A DNA stretch of 64,000 bases, taken from contig JALGAS010000004.1 of assembly GCA_023078685.1 (NCBI GenBank), positions 124,001 through 188,000 on the forward strand, in the 5' to 3' direction. Position 1 is the first letter of the stretch. Each line of letters starts with the position of its first letter. Under the pieces are notes generated by a model. It worked only from the letters and a program-made list of their open reading frames with translations, ran no database searches and was not told the DNA's origin. Source of the DNA: Neopestalotiopsis rosae. Taxonomy: Eukaryota > Ascomycota > Sordariomycetes > Amphisphaeriales > Sporocadaceae. Below, piece by piece: positions 35,328-45,858 of this stretch. The position numbers were made by a program, and so were the translations under genes.

Positions 35328-37586
35328 ATGTCGCTGAGTCTACGACAAATACCACAAAAGGACGAAGCCTGGCGTCAAAGCCGGCTGTGGAGTCGACCGG
35401 TAGAGCTTCCGGACGAGGACCGGAGCCTCCACTTATGCGCGCGGCATCGGGCCATGAGCTTGAAGAGGTCGGACTTCTTTGGCTGGCCAAAAGATAAGGA
35501 GCTGCCCCCAGATACACATTTTGGTCTCCTGGCCGAGGTGCTAGAGCGAAACGATTATTGCGTCTTCTGCCGCCTCATTGCCAAGTCCGTCTCTCATACT
35601 AGCTATGCCAACGATGCGGAAGTTCTGGGATGCTGGATCCGTGATGGTCAGCTAGAAGGCCAAGATACCACATCTTTGAGGCTGAGAATCCTACCAGACA
35701 TGATTAGTCCCGAAGATGCTTTTGCGCCCTTCGATGTTGTACCACTCAGCAATGGCGAAGAAAATACCGATCTGTTTTCGGGCAGGAAAGTGGGCAATGA
35801 CCATGTCGACCTGAATCTTGTGCGGTCTTGGGTCTGCGATTGCAATGACTGGCATGGACTTGGGTGCACCGAAGCCCCACGAGGGCCCAGCGATGAAGAG
35901 GATCCGGCCTTTGATCCATTTCTCAGACTCCTGGATCTCGAAGAAGACAAGCTTGTTGAGCTGCCAGACCCAGGCCCCTATGTGGCTCTGAGTTATGTAT
36001 GGGGAATCAAGCCAGTCTTCAAGACACTTGAGGGCAATGTTGAGGAACTCAAGTGCCCAGGTGGACTATCCCGGCACTGTGAACTATTCCCCAAATCCAT
36101 ACGAGATGCTATGGCATTGACGCAGACTTTGGACTATCGATATATATGGATAGACTCGATCTGCATCATACAGGATAGCGACGAGGACAAGGCAAAGCAG
36201 CTTGCCGCCATGGATCATGTCTATTCCAGAGCCGCGCTCACAATCGTGGCTGCCAGTGGCGATGGTGCAGACGCCGGTCTGGCAGGGCTTGTTCCAGGCT
36301 CGAGGTCATTAACACAGGTCGTGGCGCAATACTCACCTGAACTAGAGCTGGTCACTTTGCAGCCCGATTGTCAGGTCGCTGTGGAGGAGACAACATGGAA
36401 CACGAGAGGCTGGACATACCAAGAACGTCTCCTATCACGGAGATATCTCTTCTTCGTCAACGATACAGTTTATTTCCAGTGCTGCAAGGCTGTCTGGGGC
36501 GAGGACTACTTTGCTGAACATGACGAATTGCAGGAAATTGCGCCGATGATGGATATCAAGCTAAGCAGAAGCTGGCAGCCACCTACAATGACAAGAAGAA
36601 CGGAATATCGACTTAATCTGGTAGCCCCCACGGAATCACCAACACAGGATCATTTGCGCAACGTCCTGTTTCCCGCTTACTGTCAGCTCATTGCCGAGTA
36701 CACGTCCCGAAACATGTCTTATCCAACCGATAGGCTGAATGGTGTCGGTGGAATTCTCTCGGTGCTGAATCGAAACGGCCAAATGGATTACCTGCATGGC
36801 TTGCCCCAGGCTCTCCTGGAAGCTGCTATCCTATGGCGACCTCAAAGAGATCTGCATCGAGTGCCTATCGACTCCGAGACCGGCAGAGCCCTCTGGCCAA
36901 GTTGGAGTTGGGCTGGATGGATTGGAGGCGTAGAATACGATCCTGAGGATGACTATAATGGTCTCGATCAGCTTGCCAGTGGCTCATTACGGACCCGGCC
37001 AATCACGAAATTGAGTTACTCCTATCGGGAGGACTCTTGGCATCTTGAGTCTGACAAGGTGGTTCTCTTTGATCAAGGCGGGAGGACAGTACTTCCTCCT
37101 CACGGCTTATTCATCAGAACCCAGGTTGCGAGGTTCAGATTAACCCTTCACGACCGCAGCGGCCAAGTCGACGAGCCACCTGGTATCTACCGGTTCGGCA
37201 TCTCTTGGTCAGCATCCACCCCACCGCGCACCGGCGTTGGCAGTCGTATAGCCGCTGATGATGATGAGCCGTGGCTGGGCACAATACGACTTTCAAAAAG
37301 CTTCCGCCGCAGGCTATCAGACGATTATGAGTTCATTGTTCTCTCCGAAGCGTACAACTTTTCAAGCGAGGAGCTGGGCCGGCAGGCTTCGCGCTACATC
37401 GAACCATACTCAATCTTCAATGTGATGTTGATAAGGAGGTTGTCGCGAGCGAGATATAGAGTAATAAAAGAAGATGATTCGGCTATGACAAAAGATGGTT
37501 GTGAGGTGGAAAGGGTTGGAGTTGGACGTATGATGAAGGAGGCCTGGTCCAGTGTTGGAGAGTCTAAGGACTTTGTACTTGTCTGA
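35328..37586 (+). CDS. HET-domain (heterokaryon incompatibility) protein
   Basis: Single uninterrupted exon of 752 residues. The HET domain runs from about residue 216 to 370, with the family's three conserved blocks: YVALSYVWG, then YRYIWIDSICIIQDSDEDKA and VYSRAALTIVAASG, then TWNTRGWTYQERLLSRRYLFF. The N-terminal part has the short CVFCRLI segment often found before HET domains. The C-terminal 350 residues include LWRPQRDL and WPSWSWAGW, which are usual in HET proteins but have no known activity. HET proteins cause growth arrest or cell death when unlike fungal individuals fuse, but most members are untested; the domain is TIR-like in fold. No signal peptide or membrane segment is seen. 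The ATG at 35328 is preceded by a short leader; Met-43 (about 35454) is an alternative start. Confidence 0.95.
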   Translation: MSLSLRQIPQKDEAWRQSRLWSRPVELPDEDRSLHLCARHRAMSLKRSDFFGWPKDKELPPDTHFGLLAEVLERNDYCVFCRLIAKSVSHTSYANDAEVLGCWIRDGQLEGQDTTSLRLRILPDMISPEDAFAPFDVVPLSNGEENTDLFSGRKVGNDHVDLNLVRSWVCDCNDWHGLGCTEAPRGPSDEEDPAFDPFLRLLDLEEDKLVELPDPGPYVALSYVWGIKPVFKTLEGNVEELKCPGGLSRHCELFPKSIRDAMALTQTLDYRYIWIDSICIIQDSDEDKAKQLAAMDHVYSRAALTIVAASGDGADAGLAGLVPGSRSLTQVVAQYSPELELVTLQPDCQVAVEETTWNTRGWTYQERLLSRRYLFFVNDTVYFQCCKAVWGEDYFAEHDELQEIAPMMDIKLSRSWQPPTMTRRTEYRLNLVAPTESPTQDHLRNVLFPAYCQLIAEYTSRNMSYPTDRLNGVGGILSVLNRNGQMDYLHGLPQALLEAAILWRPQRDLHRVPIDSETGRALWPSWSWAGWIGGVEYDPEDDYNGLDQLASGSLRTRPITKLSYSYREDSWHLESDKVVLFDQGGRTVLPPHGLFIRTQVARFRLTLHDRSGQVDEPPGIYRFGISWSASTPPRTGVGSRIAADDDEPWLGTIRLSKSFRRRLSDDYEFIVLSEAYNFSSEELGRQASRYIEPYSIFNVMLIRRLSRARYRVIKEDDSAMTKDGCEVERVGVGRMMKEAWSSVGESKDFVLV

Positions 37587-37826
37587 GTAGAAGTTTCAGG
37601 CTCTTCTCGTTTGACTTTTCTCCCCCTGTTCTCTAATGTTCCTACTTTTCCATTCCGACATAAGGGCAGTTCAGGATGCCTTCAAGAGAATATGGGCCGT
37701 ATCAACAAGAAGATTGAGGATACTCGTCAACCTGTTGCAGGCAAAATAAGGGATCAAATCGTCAGTCAAACGTATCGAACGTCTACAGTCTTTGAAGTTC
37801 GACGAACACCGCCTGAAAATTGATAT

Positions 37827-39620
37827 TTAGCAGGGCTTGTCCGTCTTGGTCTTATCTCGTCCAGTGTCTTCGCGGTCGTCCAGCCCATAATCTGTTTTCA
37901 AATCGGTCGAAAGCTCAAGACCTTTTTCCAACGGAACGATGAACAATGCCAGTAAGCTCAGCGCTAAACAGAACCACCAGATGGCTTTTAAACTGGTTAC
38001 ATAGACCTGCAGGACCTCTGCCCATACCTCTGGTTCCACCGTGGAAGAGACAAGATGTGCTTGACTCGCAAATTAGTACGCACCACCCACGTCCAATTGA
38101 CTGCGCAACCCCGGTGAAGAGACCAAGTGCAAGTTGTCGCGAAATACGGCATTGAATATTATGGATGGGATGATGACGCCCCAGACAAAGCCAAAGGTCT
38201 TAATGAAGGAGAAGGCTGCCGATGCAGAAGCGACGTCAGACTCTGGAAGAGCTGCCAAGACGGCTGGAAGAACGATGGACATGACTCCGCCTAGAGCTGA
38301 CGCGATGATCTCAAAGAAGGCCCATGCGACCTTGGGTGTATTCTGATCCAATGTTGTGAAAAGTCCGAAGCCAAGGGTTGCCAGTGAGAAGATACCAAAA
38401 TGAATGGGCCGGTAAGCACCTGTTTTGCCAAGGATGATTCCGGTAATCGCAGCAAAGACGAGAATGCTAAGTGTCATGGGAATGAAGTAGATACCCGAGT
38501 CCAATATAGTCGTGCCAAGGACCGCTTGGAAATATACTGGCAGAAAGTATCCCGCCGCCTGAAGCAATACAGACCCGAGGAAATTCATGGCAAACCCAGC
38601 CGAAGATGTGCGATTGCTGAAGAGACGCGTCGGCACGCTCGGGTTGCTGGCAAGAAAATGTTGTTGAAGGTGGAAACAGATCCAACCAGCCAAACCTAAC
38701 ACTATGGGTACAATGACGCGCCAGGAAGACCATGGATAAACAGTGCCTCCGGTAACGAGCCCAATGAGCAACGATATCAAGCTGGGGATGAATATAATAC
38801 TTCCGACCAAGTCCAAGTCTCGGAATTTGACATTCCCAGTGCCCGTCTTGACGCGCATGAAGAAGACGATGGTGAGCAACGGCAAGGCACATATGGGAAT
38901 GTTCATATAAAAGATCCACCGCCAGTTTGCCTGGGCCAGCAAGCCACCGAGCACAGGTCCTAGTGCGGCTGCGACGCCAGCCCAAGCATTGATGATGCCT
39001 AGATACTTGCCTCTGTCGCGGAGTGGCACGAGATCGCAGCATACGATATCGATGAGAACGTAAATGCCACCCGCGCCGACGCCCTGAACGGTTCGGCCGG
39101 CGATCAGCATGGCCGGACTGAGAGAACCGCCAGAGATTCCGCTACCGATCATGAACAAGATGATGGACCCGACTGTAGGAATCTGGCGGCCAAAGATATC
39201 GGCCAACTAATTGACAGGGCACGAGTTAGCATTTTGCTCTTGATCATGCCGAATTCCCCATATTTTCTATCCCTTTTCTTCTTCTTTACTTTTCATTCTG
39301 AGGAGTGGGAGATAGAGATCACAGTCTGTACCTACCTGGCCGATCATCGGTTGCAGAACTGCTGATGCGATAACAAACGAATTCGCAATCCATATGTACT
39401 CGGTTGCGCCACCAATACTCTCTGTTATGGACGGAAGGGCAGTTGCGATGATCATGACATCGAGTGCGGATATAAAGGAGAGGGCGCTAAGAGACATGAT
39501 CACAACCCAGAACTGAGGCCCGTGACGAGTCGACGGCGGTGGTGTTGGGACGGTTGTAACATCTTCTCCATGGTCCATGTCCCGAGGGCCATGAGCTTCT
39601 GTCTCTTTGGATGTTTCCAT
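37827..39620 (-). CDS. DHA2-type MFS transporter interrupted by an in-frame TAA
   Basis: Exon 1 39620-39336, intron 39335-39207 (GTAGGT donor, TTAG acceptor), exon 2 from 39206. The reading frame hits TAA at 38073-38075 after 472 residues, then continues open for 81 more codons to a second stop at 37827. The part beyond the TAA is family sequence: a 14th helix (WWFCLALSLLALFIVPLEKG) and the tail, as in fungal 14-helix drug transporters. The stop falls in GAY-stop-FAS, where relatives typically have GAYSHAS, so a single TCA to TAA change would explain it. Other motifs are intact: LDVMIIATALPSI in helix 1, QLADIFGRQIPTVGS spanning the splice site, and GRTVQGVGAGG. The transporter would export toxins or metabolites at the plasma membrane. 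As it stands it either ends one helix early or is a young pseudogene. Confidence 0.88.
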
Positions 39621-40378
39621 AGTCTTATCTCTGGATTTATTGATGACGAGACAGAATATTTGCTCAATCGAAATACATGATAGGCGTGTTGAATGGCAAA
39701 GGAGGAGTTGCCGCTTTTGGCATGGAGAAGAGGGAAAAGTGAGAAAAGAGAGAGATGCAATTTTAGGCAGCTCAAAGCACACTGAGTGGTGCGTTATGTT
39801 TGTCGGGAACGAACTCATATGCGGCCCCTGTTCAGGACAGACCCCAGTGAACGGTAAGACATTTCATTGGACATCACAACGAGCATACCTGCATGAGAAG
39901 ACCAACAGACCGGAGCACCCTGGTCGACCTTTGCCAACGTGATCATTGAGGATAGCATTGATCAACTAGCAACACGTTTGCGCGTTTACCTTTTGTATGC
40001 ACCCTGGTCTGACTACGGACCAATTCGCCTGTCCAATTGCCACCGCAGCTTTCTCGCCTGAAGGTGCGACTGTCAGCTATTAATCAAATTTGACGAGCAG
40101 TTCCGAGCTGACTATTCGTCTCTCCGAGTCGCAATTACCAATCTCAATAACGTGTTTCGCTCATATGCTGTCTACGTTATCAGAAGTCTCAAGACTGCGA
40201 CCCAAGAGTATGGTCAGGGGTAATAATGTATTCCAGAGGGGGCGCCCAGAAGGGTGCAATTCTTTTCTTTTTATTTGGTGAGCAAGGGACAGGACTAATT
40301 CTTTTTCAATATTGTGCATGAGAGAGAATCGACAAGCAAACAGAAGGGCAAACTCTTTTGCCCGTGATTTTATGGGTG
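39621..40378. other. Intergenic region between MFS and toxD-like genes
   Basis: MFS promoter and the 3' end of the toxD-like gene, both on the minus strand. The MFS frame stays open upstream of the ATG to 39818 without another ATG. No separate gene is seen. Confidence 0.4.
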
Positions 40379-41644
40379 CTAGACCTTGTACACGAGCTTG
40401 TAGTTTGAAATTGTTCCGTCGCGGTACTCCTGGAATCCCTCTGGCACAGAGTCCAGTCCTTGGAGCAACTTTACGTTGTTTGGTTTGATGACCCCGGAAG
40501 AGAGCAACTTGGGCAATTCCTCGAAGAACTTGGCCGAAAGTTTGTGATCCTCCTGGTGCGGCTACAAAGCTGGTAAGTAACACGGTCTGTAACGTTAAGT
40601 ATTGGAAGATGACTTACTGGCCAATGAAACTCCTTGTACTTGTGCTCCTTCAAAAATGCTGTCCAGACAAGCACATCGGTAACCTTGGTCTGCTTGGTCA
40701 CGTTCTCGGTGAAAGCCTTGCCCGGACGAACCGTACACAAGCCACCACCCTGCTCAGAAATAGCCTGCGAAGCAGTAGCCGAGGATGAATCGTTGCCGAT
40801 AGTGTCAAAGACGTATTTCAAGCCGGAGTCTGTGGCAGCCTTGATGCTCTCCGCCACCTTGGCATCGCGGTAATCGAAAGCATGACTGGCGCCCATAGAC
40901 TTGACGAGATCGTGGTGTCGGGGGCTGCAAGTCGTTATGACATTCAGACCATAGTACTTGGCGATCTGGATAGCGTAGAGCCCAACGCTTGCTACAATGT
41001 GTGAGTTATCAGACTGAAAGTCGACCTTGGGTAGTCACCATTCCGACTTACAGCTTCCACCCCAAATAAGAACAGTGTTGCCAGATTTCTGTGGTATGTT
41101 GAGACAGTCCTTGGAAAATAGAGCGAGCAGTGCTGTACATGAAGCCAGGGGCACTGTGGCGGCCTGTTCGGGAGTGATGCCTTCGGGCAATGGGAAGCAA
41201 ATGCGTTCATCTGCGAGGGTGTACTCGCTGTAACCGCCCAGTTCCTTGATTTCGCCTGCCCGAACCGAATTTTAGATGATGATGAAAATGATTCTGAGGA
41301 CTGAGAGAATGACTGACCGCCCCATATCAGACCAGCTATTGTGGAACCAGTCTTGATCTTCTTCACGTCGTCACCCGTCTTTTCGACAGTACCAACAAAG
41401 TCGCAACCGAGCACCGCATCGTCGCCAAAGGCATTGGCGTCGAGTGATTGAACTAGAGAACGTCTTAGTGTGTATGGCCAGATAACATGGGAATAAGAAG
41501 TATGAAAGTACCATCCGTAGGGTTCTGGGCAACATGGGAAATCTTGACCAGCACTTGGTGTTCGACCGGAGTCGGCACAGGAATGGTTTCCTTAGACAGC
41601 TTGCCGTCCTTGGTCACGAGAGCCGTAGCAAATTTGGGTGCCAT
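40379..41644 (-). CDS. toxD-like zinc-binding dehydrogenase family enoyl reductase
   Basis: Five exons, 41644-41512, 41452-41318, 41255-41052, 40991-40618 and 40561-40379, in phases 1, 1, 1, 0, give 342 residues. It belongs to the medium-chain dehydrogenase/reductase superfamily, in the fungal toxD/trans-acting enoyl reductase group, which uses NADPH to reduce C=C bonds. Junctions rebuild NPTDVQSLDANAFG, IWGGEIKELGGYSEY and WGGSSSVGLYAIQIAKYYG, the last being the Rossmann loop. GASHAFDYRD is the usual nucleotide-binding follow-up. The catalytic-domain core reads VLGCDFVGTVEKTG. Zinc-ligand Cys/His residues of true alcohol dehydrogenases are not evident, as expected for the group. Such genes act as stand-alone partners of polyketide synthases, but no synthase is within the window. 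It lies 759 bp beyond the MFS start on the same strand. Confidence 0.93.
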
Positions 41645-42777
41645 AATCGAGATTTCGCGTGTTTGGATCGTTGTTGAAAAAACCCTTCCTGGTAGTATAT
41701 TATTCCTCGATTCCCACCACTTGTAGCTCTTATATAATTGGCTTTTAGATGTCTGCAACGTGGCGGGGTCATCAGGACTCTGGCTAGGAGGATCATTCGC
41801 CCACACTGCAATGCGTAGAAGGTGATGAGATTGGTAATAGACTGTGACATCATCAGTCGTGCATGCGTTCGATGCATCAAACATTTAAATTCGCCCGAAA
41901 AATGCTTCGAGAAGGAAAATGTCCAAGGCACGGACTGACGGATTTGGCTTTGATGTGCAGCAACGTTGGCGTTGGCGCTTGCAGATGCCCCAAACCAACG
42001 CTGACTGGGCTTGGAGTTTCCACTGACCAGGTAGGTAGCTACCTCCTATTTGGTGGAAGACTGACCCCGCATCTAGTTGGTAGTTTTACTCATTCAGTAT
42101 ACGAGGTACTAATCTTCAGTATACTGAAGCATTTGGCCTGGCTATGGGTTATGATCGCATACTACATTAGTATGTAGGTAGGCATGTGGCCTTGGCTGCA
42201 TTTGCAATTGAACGTCAAACAGCTTCATATTCGTAGATAGGAATTAGCATCCATGATTTCATGACTTTCCGTGTCTTGGTCTGTAGTTCCCTTCATTCAT
42301 GGTTTAGATTGATTTAGGCATGACACCCATTCCCCCAGGTTCTGCATGTATTGCTGCGGCATAACGCGCGATCAGCATATCTAGCGTGGAGGCTACCTAC
42401 ATGGCATTCATACTTTCGTCTAAATACCAACAAGGTCGCCTCCATCACTTCTTTTGCTATTCGTATTCTTTTGTTCTTCTTTTTCTATCTTGTAAAGTGA
42501 GCTGCCACAACCCGATCTACCATATTGGAAGCATTCGTGGATTTCCAATCCAGGCACATCGTTGGTAGCGAGAGGCACTTTCAGAGTGCACGATACAAAC
42601 GTACAAGGTCAACAAAATGTTCCCCAAATTACAGAACTGAGGTCGTCAACGACAAATCGAAGTGGATAGACCGAAAACACATTTCAATCGTGGAGAATCA
42701 GCGGGTCGAAGTCCAATGCCGGGAGGGCCACGATCAGAATAGCAATTACGCCCCATCATTAACAGCCCAAGTACGGT
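41645..42777. other. Intergenic region with a TAGGTA/TACCTA palindrome
   Basis: No supported gene. A perfect 12-bp palindrome, AGGTAGCTACCT, lies at 42033-42044. Overlapping short open frames at 42386-42800 have no motif. The right end runs into the tRNA gene. Confidence 0.4.
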
Positions 42778-42864
42778 TCCACCATGGCGCAATTGGCTAG
42801 CGCGTCAGACTGTTATAATCAATATGCAATCTGGAGGCTCACAGTTCGACCCTGTGTGGTGGAG
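42778..42864 (+). tRNA. tRNA-Asn (GTT) with a 13-nt intron
   Basis: A full cloverleaf can be drawn. Acceptor stem TCCACCA (42778-42784) pairs with TGGTGGA (42857-42863), discriminator G at 42864. D arm GCGC/GCGC is at 42787-42803 and anticodon stem TCAGA (42805-42809) pairs with TCTGG (42830-42834). The anticodon GTT is at 42812-42814. A 13-nt intron (42816-42828) sits at the canonical position after base 37. The T arm is CACAG-TTCGACC-CTGTG. Internal promoter boxes A (TGGCGCAATTGG) and B (GTTCGACCC) are visible, and a T-rich stretch follows. Confidence 0.93.
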
Positions 42865-42968
42865 GACCTTTCTCTTTTGCTTCTATATTGAAGTTCAAGT
42901 CTTTTTTTTTTTCTTATCTTTCCTGATGAATACTTTGGCAGTGGTGACAGAGGTCGACCAGGGTGGGA

Positions 42969-45145
42969 CTAGTATTCTAGTCCCCAGAGAATCCTCAAAT
43001 CCTTGGCTCTATCAGAAGTCTTCCAACCAGTAAGTTTCTCAATTTTTGCCAAATGCCTGAGTAGAGCAATCTTTTCCGGTGCGTACTCCTCTGCTTGATA
43101 ATCCTTCTCTATATCGTGCCGGGGCGAATTATTCATGGTATTTGTTGAGGACAGGCGACTACTTTGATCAAGCGATGAATGTGACCCGAAACACCGGCCT
43201 GCAATGAAAAGCGGCTGCAAGTGATTTACCCAGTTGGCGCTATGATGGGAGTAAGTTAAGTTCTCTGCCTTTATCAGAGTGGGGGTATTTGCATACTGTG
43301 AGGGATTACTAGTCGATATACCTCCCAAGGCCTTGGCATGCCAGACGGGGTCCATCTGCTTGGAAACATTAGCACATCACACTCACTAAATCTAGAGGCA
43401 GAATATACAGATTCTGTGTTGATCAAGCTGGTCCGAATGTACCCAGTACAGAGTAGTAGAATGCATCCAGCATGGTAGAAGGTGTTTCCACAGTCTTCAA
43501 GACTCATTAGTCTCGAATATATAGGTAGTCTCAGGCCAAGTAAATTCACCTACTTGCGGATGATTGAGTGAAGACAATTGTAGGAAATGTATTGGTGCCC
43601 ATAGCTTCACTACAAATCACGGGCCTCGCACCCTCGGGGCGGAGTCGCCACCATTCTTCGAACCTCGCCCAGGTTTGATTTATATGGTCCGAAAAACTTA
43701 CCTCAGAATGGTTGCCATCATTGGGAAAGGTATTGATGAGGTTGATGAGCCTTGCAAACATGAGAATAGCAAGATTGCAGTAATCATCAATGTTATCCCT
43801 AGTCGTGGCAGCTTCAAGAGATTCTTCGACCACCCATGACTCTGTCGGAATGAGCGTGGCCTGGTTCATGAGGAAGGCAGCCCAAATATCTTCATTATTC
43901 AGTCTCATATCTTGGTCTTTGGCTCTCATATCTTCACTCACCAATCCGAGCAAAGGCCCAGAAGCAAGTTTTGGCAATGCCGTCACTGCTTCCATTCCAG
44001 CCGTGAGACTTCAGCAATCCCGCACACCCCTACAAGTGATACGGTCAGAGGATATTCAAATGTGGATAAGGTGGATGCGATTCACTCACTCCTAAGTGGC
44101 GACGCCATTCTTTGACATCAGCTACCATCATTTCGTAGACGCATAAAACGGTGCACGTCGCGAGAATATGCAGATCAGCCTCAACTGGATCGTGTCTCAG
44201 AAGCAATCTTATCGCATACTGATACAACTCTAGAGTCAAAGAATTATTCTGCCGTCGAAGAGAGTCTCTTTGGCGGGATGCCAATGCCATGGCAGCAGCC
44301 GCATATGATTCAGACTTGATCATGCTGTGCGAAAATTGTATAGAGAAGTTATACTCGGAATCAGTGGTTTCGCACCAGGTCGCAGTCTCCTGGAGGTATG
44401 CTTTCAAGAGACTAACTCGAGTATGTTGGGTAACATCGATGGTGGGAATTGGCGAGATGGACCTGTCGCGAGAATACTCGTGACTCAACGAGAAATGGGC
44501 CTGAAGCGATGGTGCGTGGGCCCTCCCGCCCAAACGAAGAACTGGTTGCACGGTAGACGAGACACCATCTTGGTGGTGGTGCATCCGGCCTTCAGGCTCT
44601 TCCGATGAAGACTGGTTCTCATCACCACTGCTCTCATGCTGGTAAGAACGGACGATTTCTTCGGTATCGTCGATGAACTATTATTTCGAGTCAGACAATA
44701 GTGATTTGCTAGGTGCACGTGTAGAAAAGTCTAAACTGCGCACCTCTGTCGTCCAGCGAGTCGTCTCAGACGCGCATCCGTTCAGTTCCTGTCTATAGTA
44801 TCCAACCGCTCGAGATCTACTATACTCAACGGCGGACAACTCAGCACAATCCTCTCTAGACAGTTCCAAGGACCTCGAAGGATGGAATGACAGCTTGAGG
44901 CCCCAATTGCAGCTGATGTGCCGATTTTGACAGGCCAGGCACACTGGACGGGTTCCGTCGCCTGTGACGTAATTTAGCCAGAAAGCTTTATTGAATATTG
45001 ATGGACAATTGCGCTTGAATACTAACACTTGCGCCTCCTGCGTCGACAGGGTAAGCTGTAACCAAATGTTTCGTCAACCAACTTGTCCTGGTCATTGCGG
45101 AACACTTGTTACTTGCCATCCAGATCGAGTTCTCCTGTTGACCAT
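42969..45145 (-). CDS. Zn2Cys6 fungal transcription factor
   Basis: Eight exons: 45145-45117, 45055-45027, 44961-44744, 44677-44090, 44029-43942, 43889-43550, 43502-43409 and 43355-42969; all phases agree, 590 residues. The zinc cluster is built from the first three exons: RRTRSGCLPCRRRRRKCD, then GTRPVCLACQNRHISC, giving all six cysteines with correct spacing. Intron 1 uses a GC donor (GCAAGT). The rest is the fungal regulator middle region: FWAFARIDIWAAFL, TLIPTESWV, FPTIVFTQSSA, TFYHAGCILLL, MDPVWHAKALGGI and NWVNHLQPLFIAGRCF, ending IEKLTGWKTSDRAKDLRILWG. It should bind CGG-type half sites in the nucleus and control nearby or distant genes; targets are unknown. Exon 1 codes for only nine complete residues. 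The smaller introns near the 3' end (46-53 nt) are the least certain part of the model. Confidence 0.85.
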
Positions 45146-45465
45146 CACGTCTTCGAGCAAGCCATGGCCTGGTCAAAGGGCTCGACATGCCGTAGGACTG
45201 GAGGATAAACATGCAGGCGGCTGGACTTTACTGGGCGACAGAACCCAGGTGGATCAAGGTTGGAACTAGACTAGACTCCGGCGCTTCCAGTTGCTGTTCG
45301 CATGAAGTCAACCAGGTCCACCATTGTTAGCACCGTAGCTATCCACTAACTTAAGTTAGCTGACCCTTGCGCAATAACCAAGCAGCAGTCCGCGTACGGA
45401 TATATAAGAGTTTGTATTTTTCTCTTTCTTTCTTCCCTTTATAATATTTTTATATTTCTCCCCAA
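45146..45465. other. Intergenic region, promoter of the Zn2Cys6 gene
   Basis: 320 bp with no gene. Its left part is the promoter of the minus-strand regulator. T-rich sequence at about 45410-45460 adjoins the 3' end of the small membrane protein frame. Confidence 0.4.
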
Positions 45466-45858
45466 TTACATAGATATGGCTTTGGTCCCAGGCATAAACT
45501 CGTAGGGAAACCTAATGACCTTAACTTTTGCCAGCTGCATCAGAACCCAGTCTGTATACAGTGCTGCCCAGCCCGTTAAGCAAATAATACTACCCTCAGC
45601 CAAGCGGGACTTATTGCCTACATCTTTTCCAGACCAGCCCATAAACATGCAAATCATTAACATGAAGAACATGATGGCGGCCATGCCCCAGAAAAAGCCT
45701 GTGATGAACTTGATACCACCATCAGACATGTCAGATGCAGCCAGGGCGGATGCTCCCGTCAACCCTGGGAGACCGTCTGGTGAATAGATGAATGTCGCGC
45801 CTCTATGTTGCAGAGCACTGGTAGCACTGAATCTTGGACTCAGTATCAGCTTCATCAT
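45466..45858 (-). CDS. Small hypothetical membrane protein
   Basis: Open frame of 130 residues, ATG at 45858 (a second ATG follows directly). I do not recognise it. Two hydrophobic segments can be seen: ITGFFWGMAAIMFFMLMICMF at about residues 52-72, and IICLTGWAALYTDWVLMQL at about 90-108. The stretch between is a short polar loop (SGKDVGNKSRLAEG). The first 40 residues contain RFSATSALQHRGATF and could be a mitochondrial presequence or a leftover of an upstream exon. No intron is needed, but a longer gene with upstream exons is possible because the frame is open upstream of the ATG. The C terminus PGTKAISM is unremarkable. It sits between the regulator and the SnoaL-like gene with its own 320-bp spacer. 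Could be a pseudogene fragment. Confidence 0.45.
   Translation of the reverse strand: MMKLILSPRFSATSALQHRGATFIYSPDGLPGLTGASALAASDMSDGGIKFITGFFWGMAAIMFFMLMICMFMGWSGKDVGNKSRLAEGSIICLTGWAALYTDWVLMQLAKVKVIRFPYEFMPGTKAISM

Noticed and set aside
38047..38095. Intron that would remove the MFS stop codon
   Set aside because: TACTAAT could be a branch site, but the nearest GTGCGT donor leaves an intron of only about 20-25 nt, and longer options delete conserved residues or break the frame.
43696..43740. Intron after HSE in the Zn2Cys6 gene (GTAAGT donor)
   Set aside because: The frame reads through into family sequence (NQTWARFEEWWRLRPEG) and removing it would cost those residues, so I kept it as coding.
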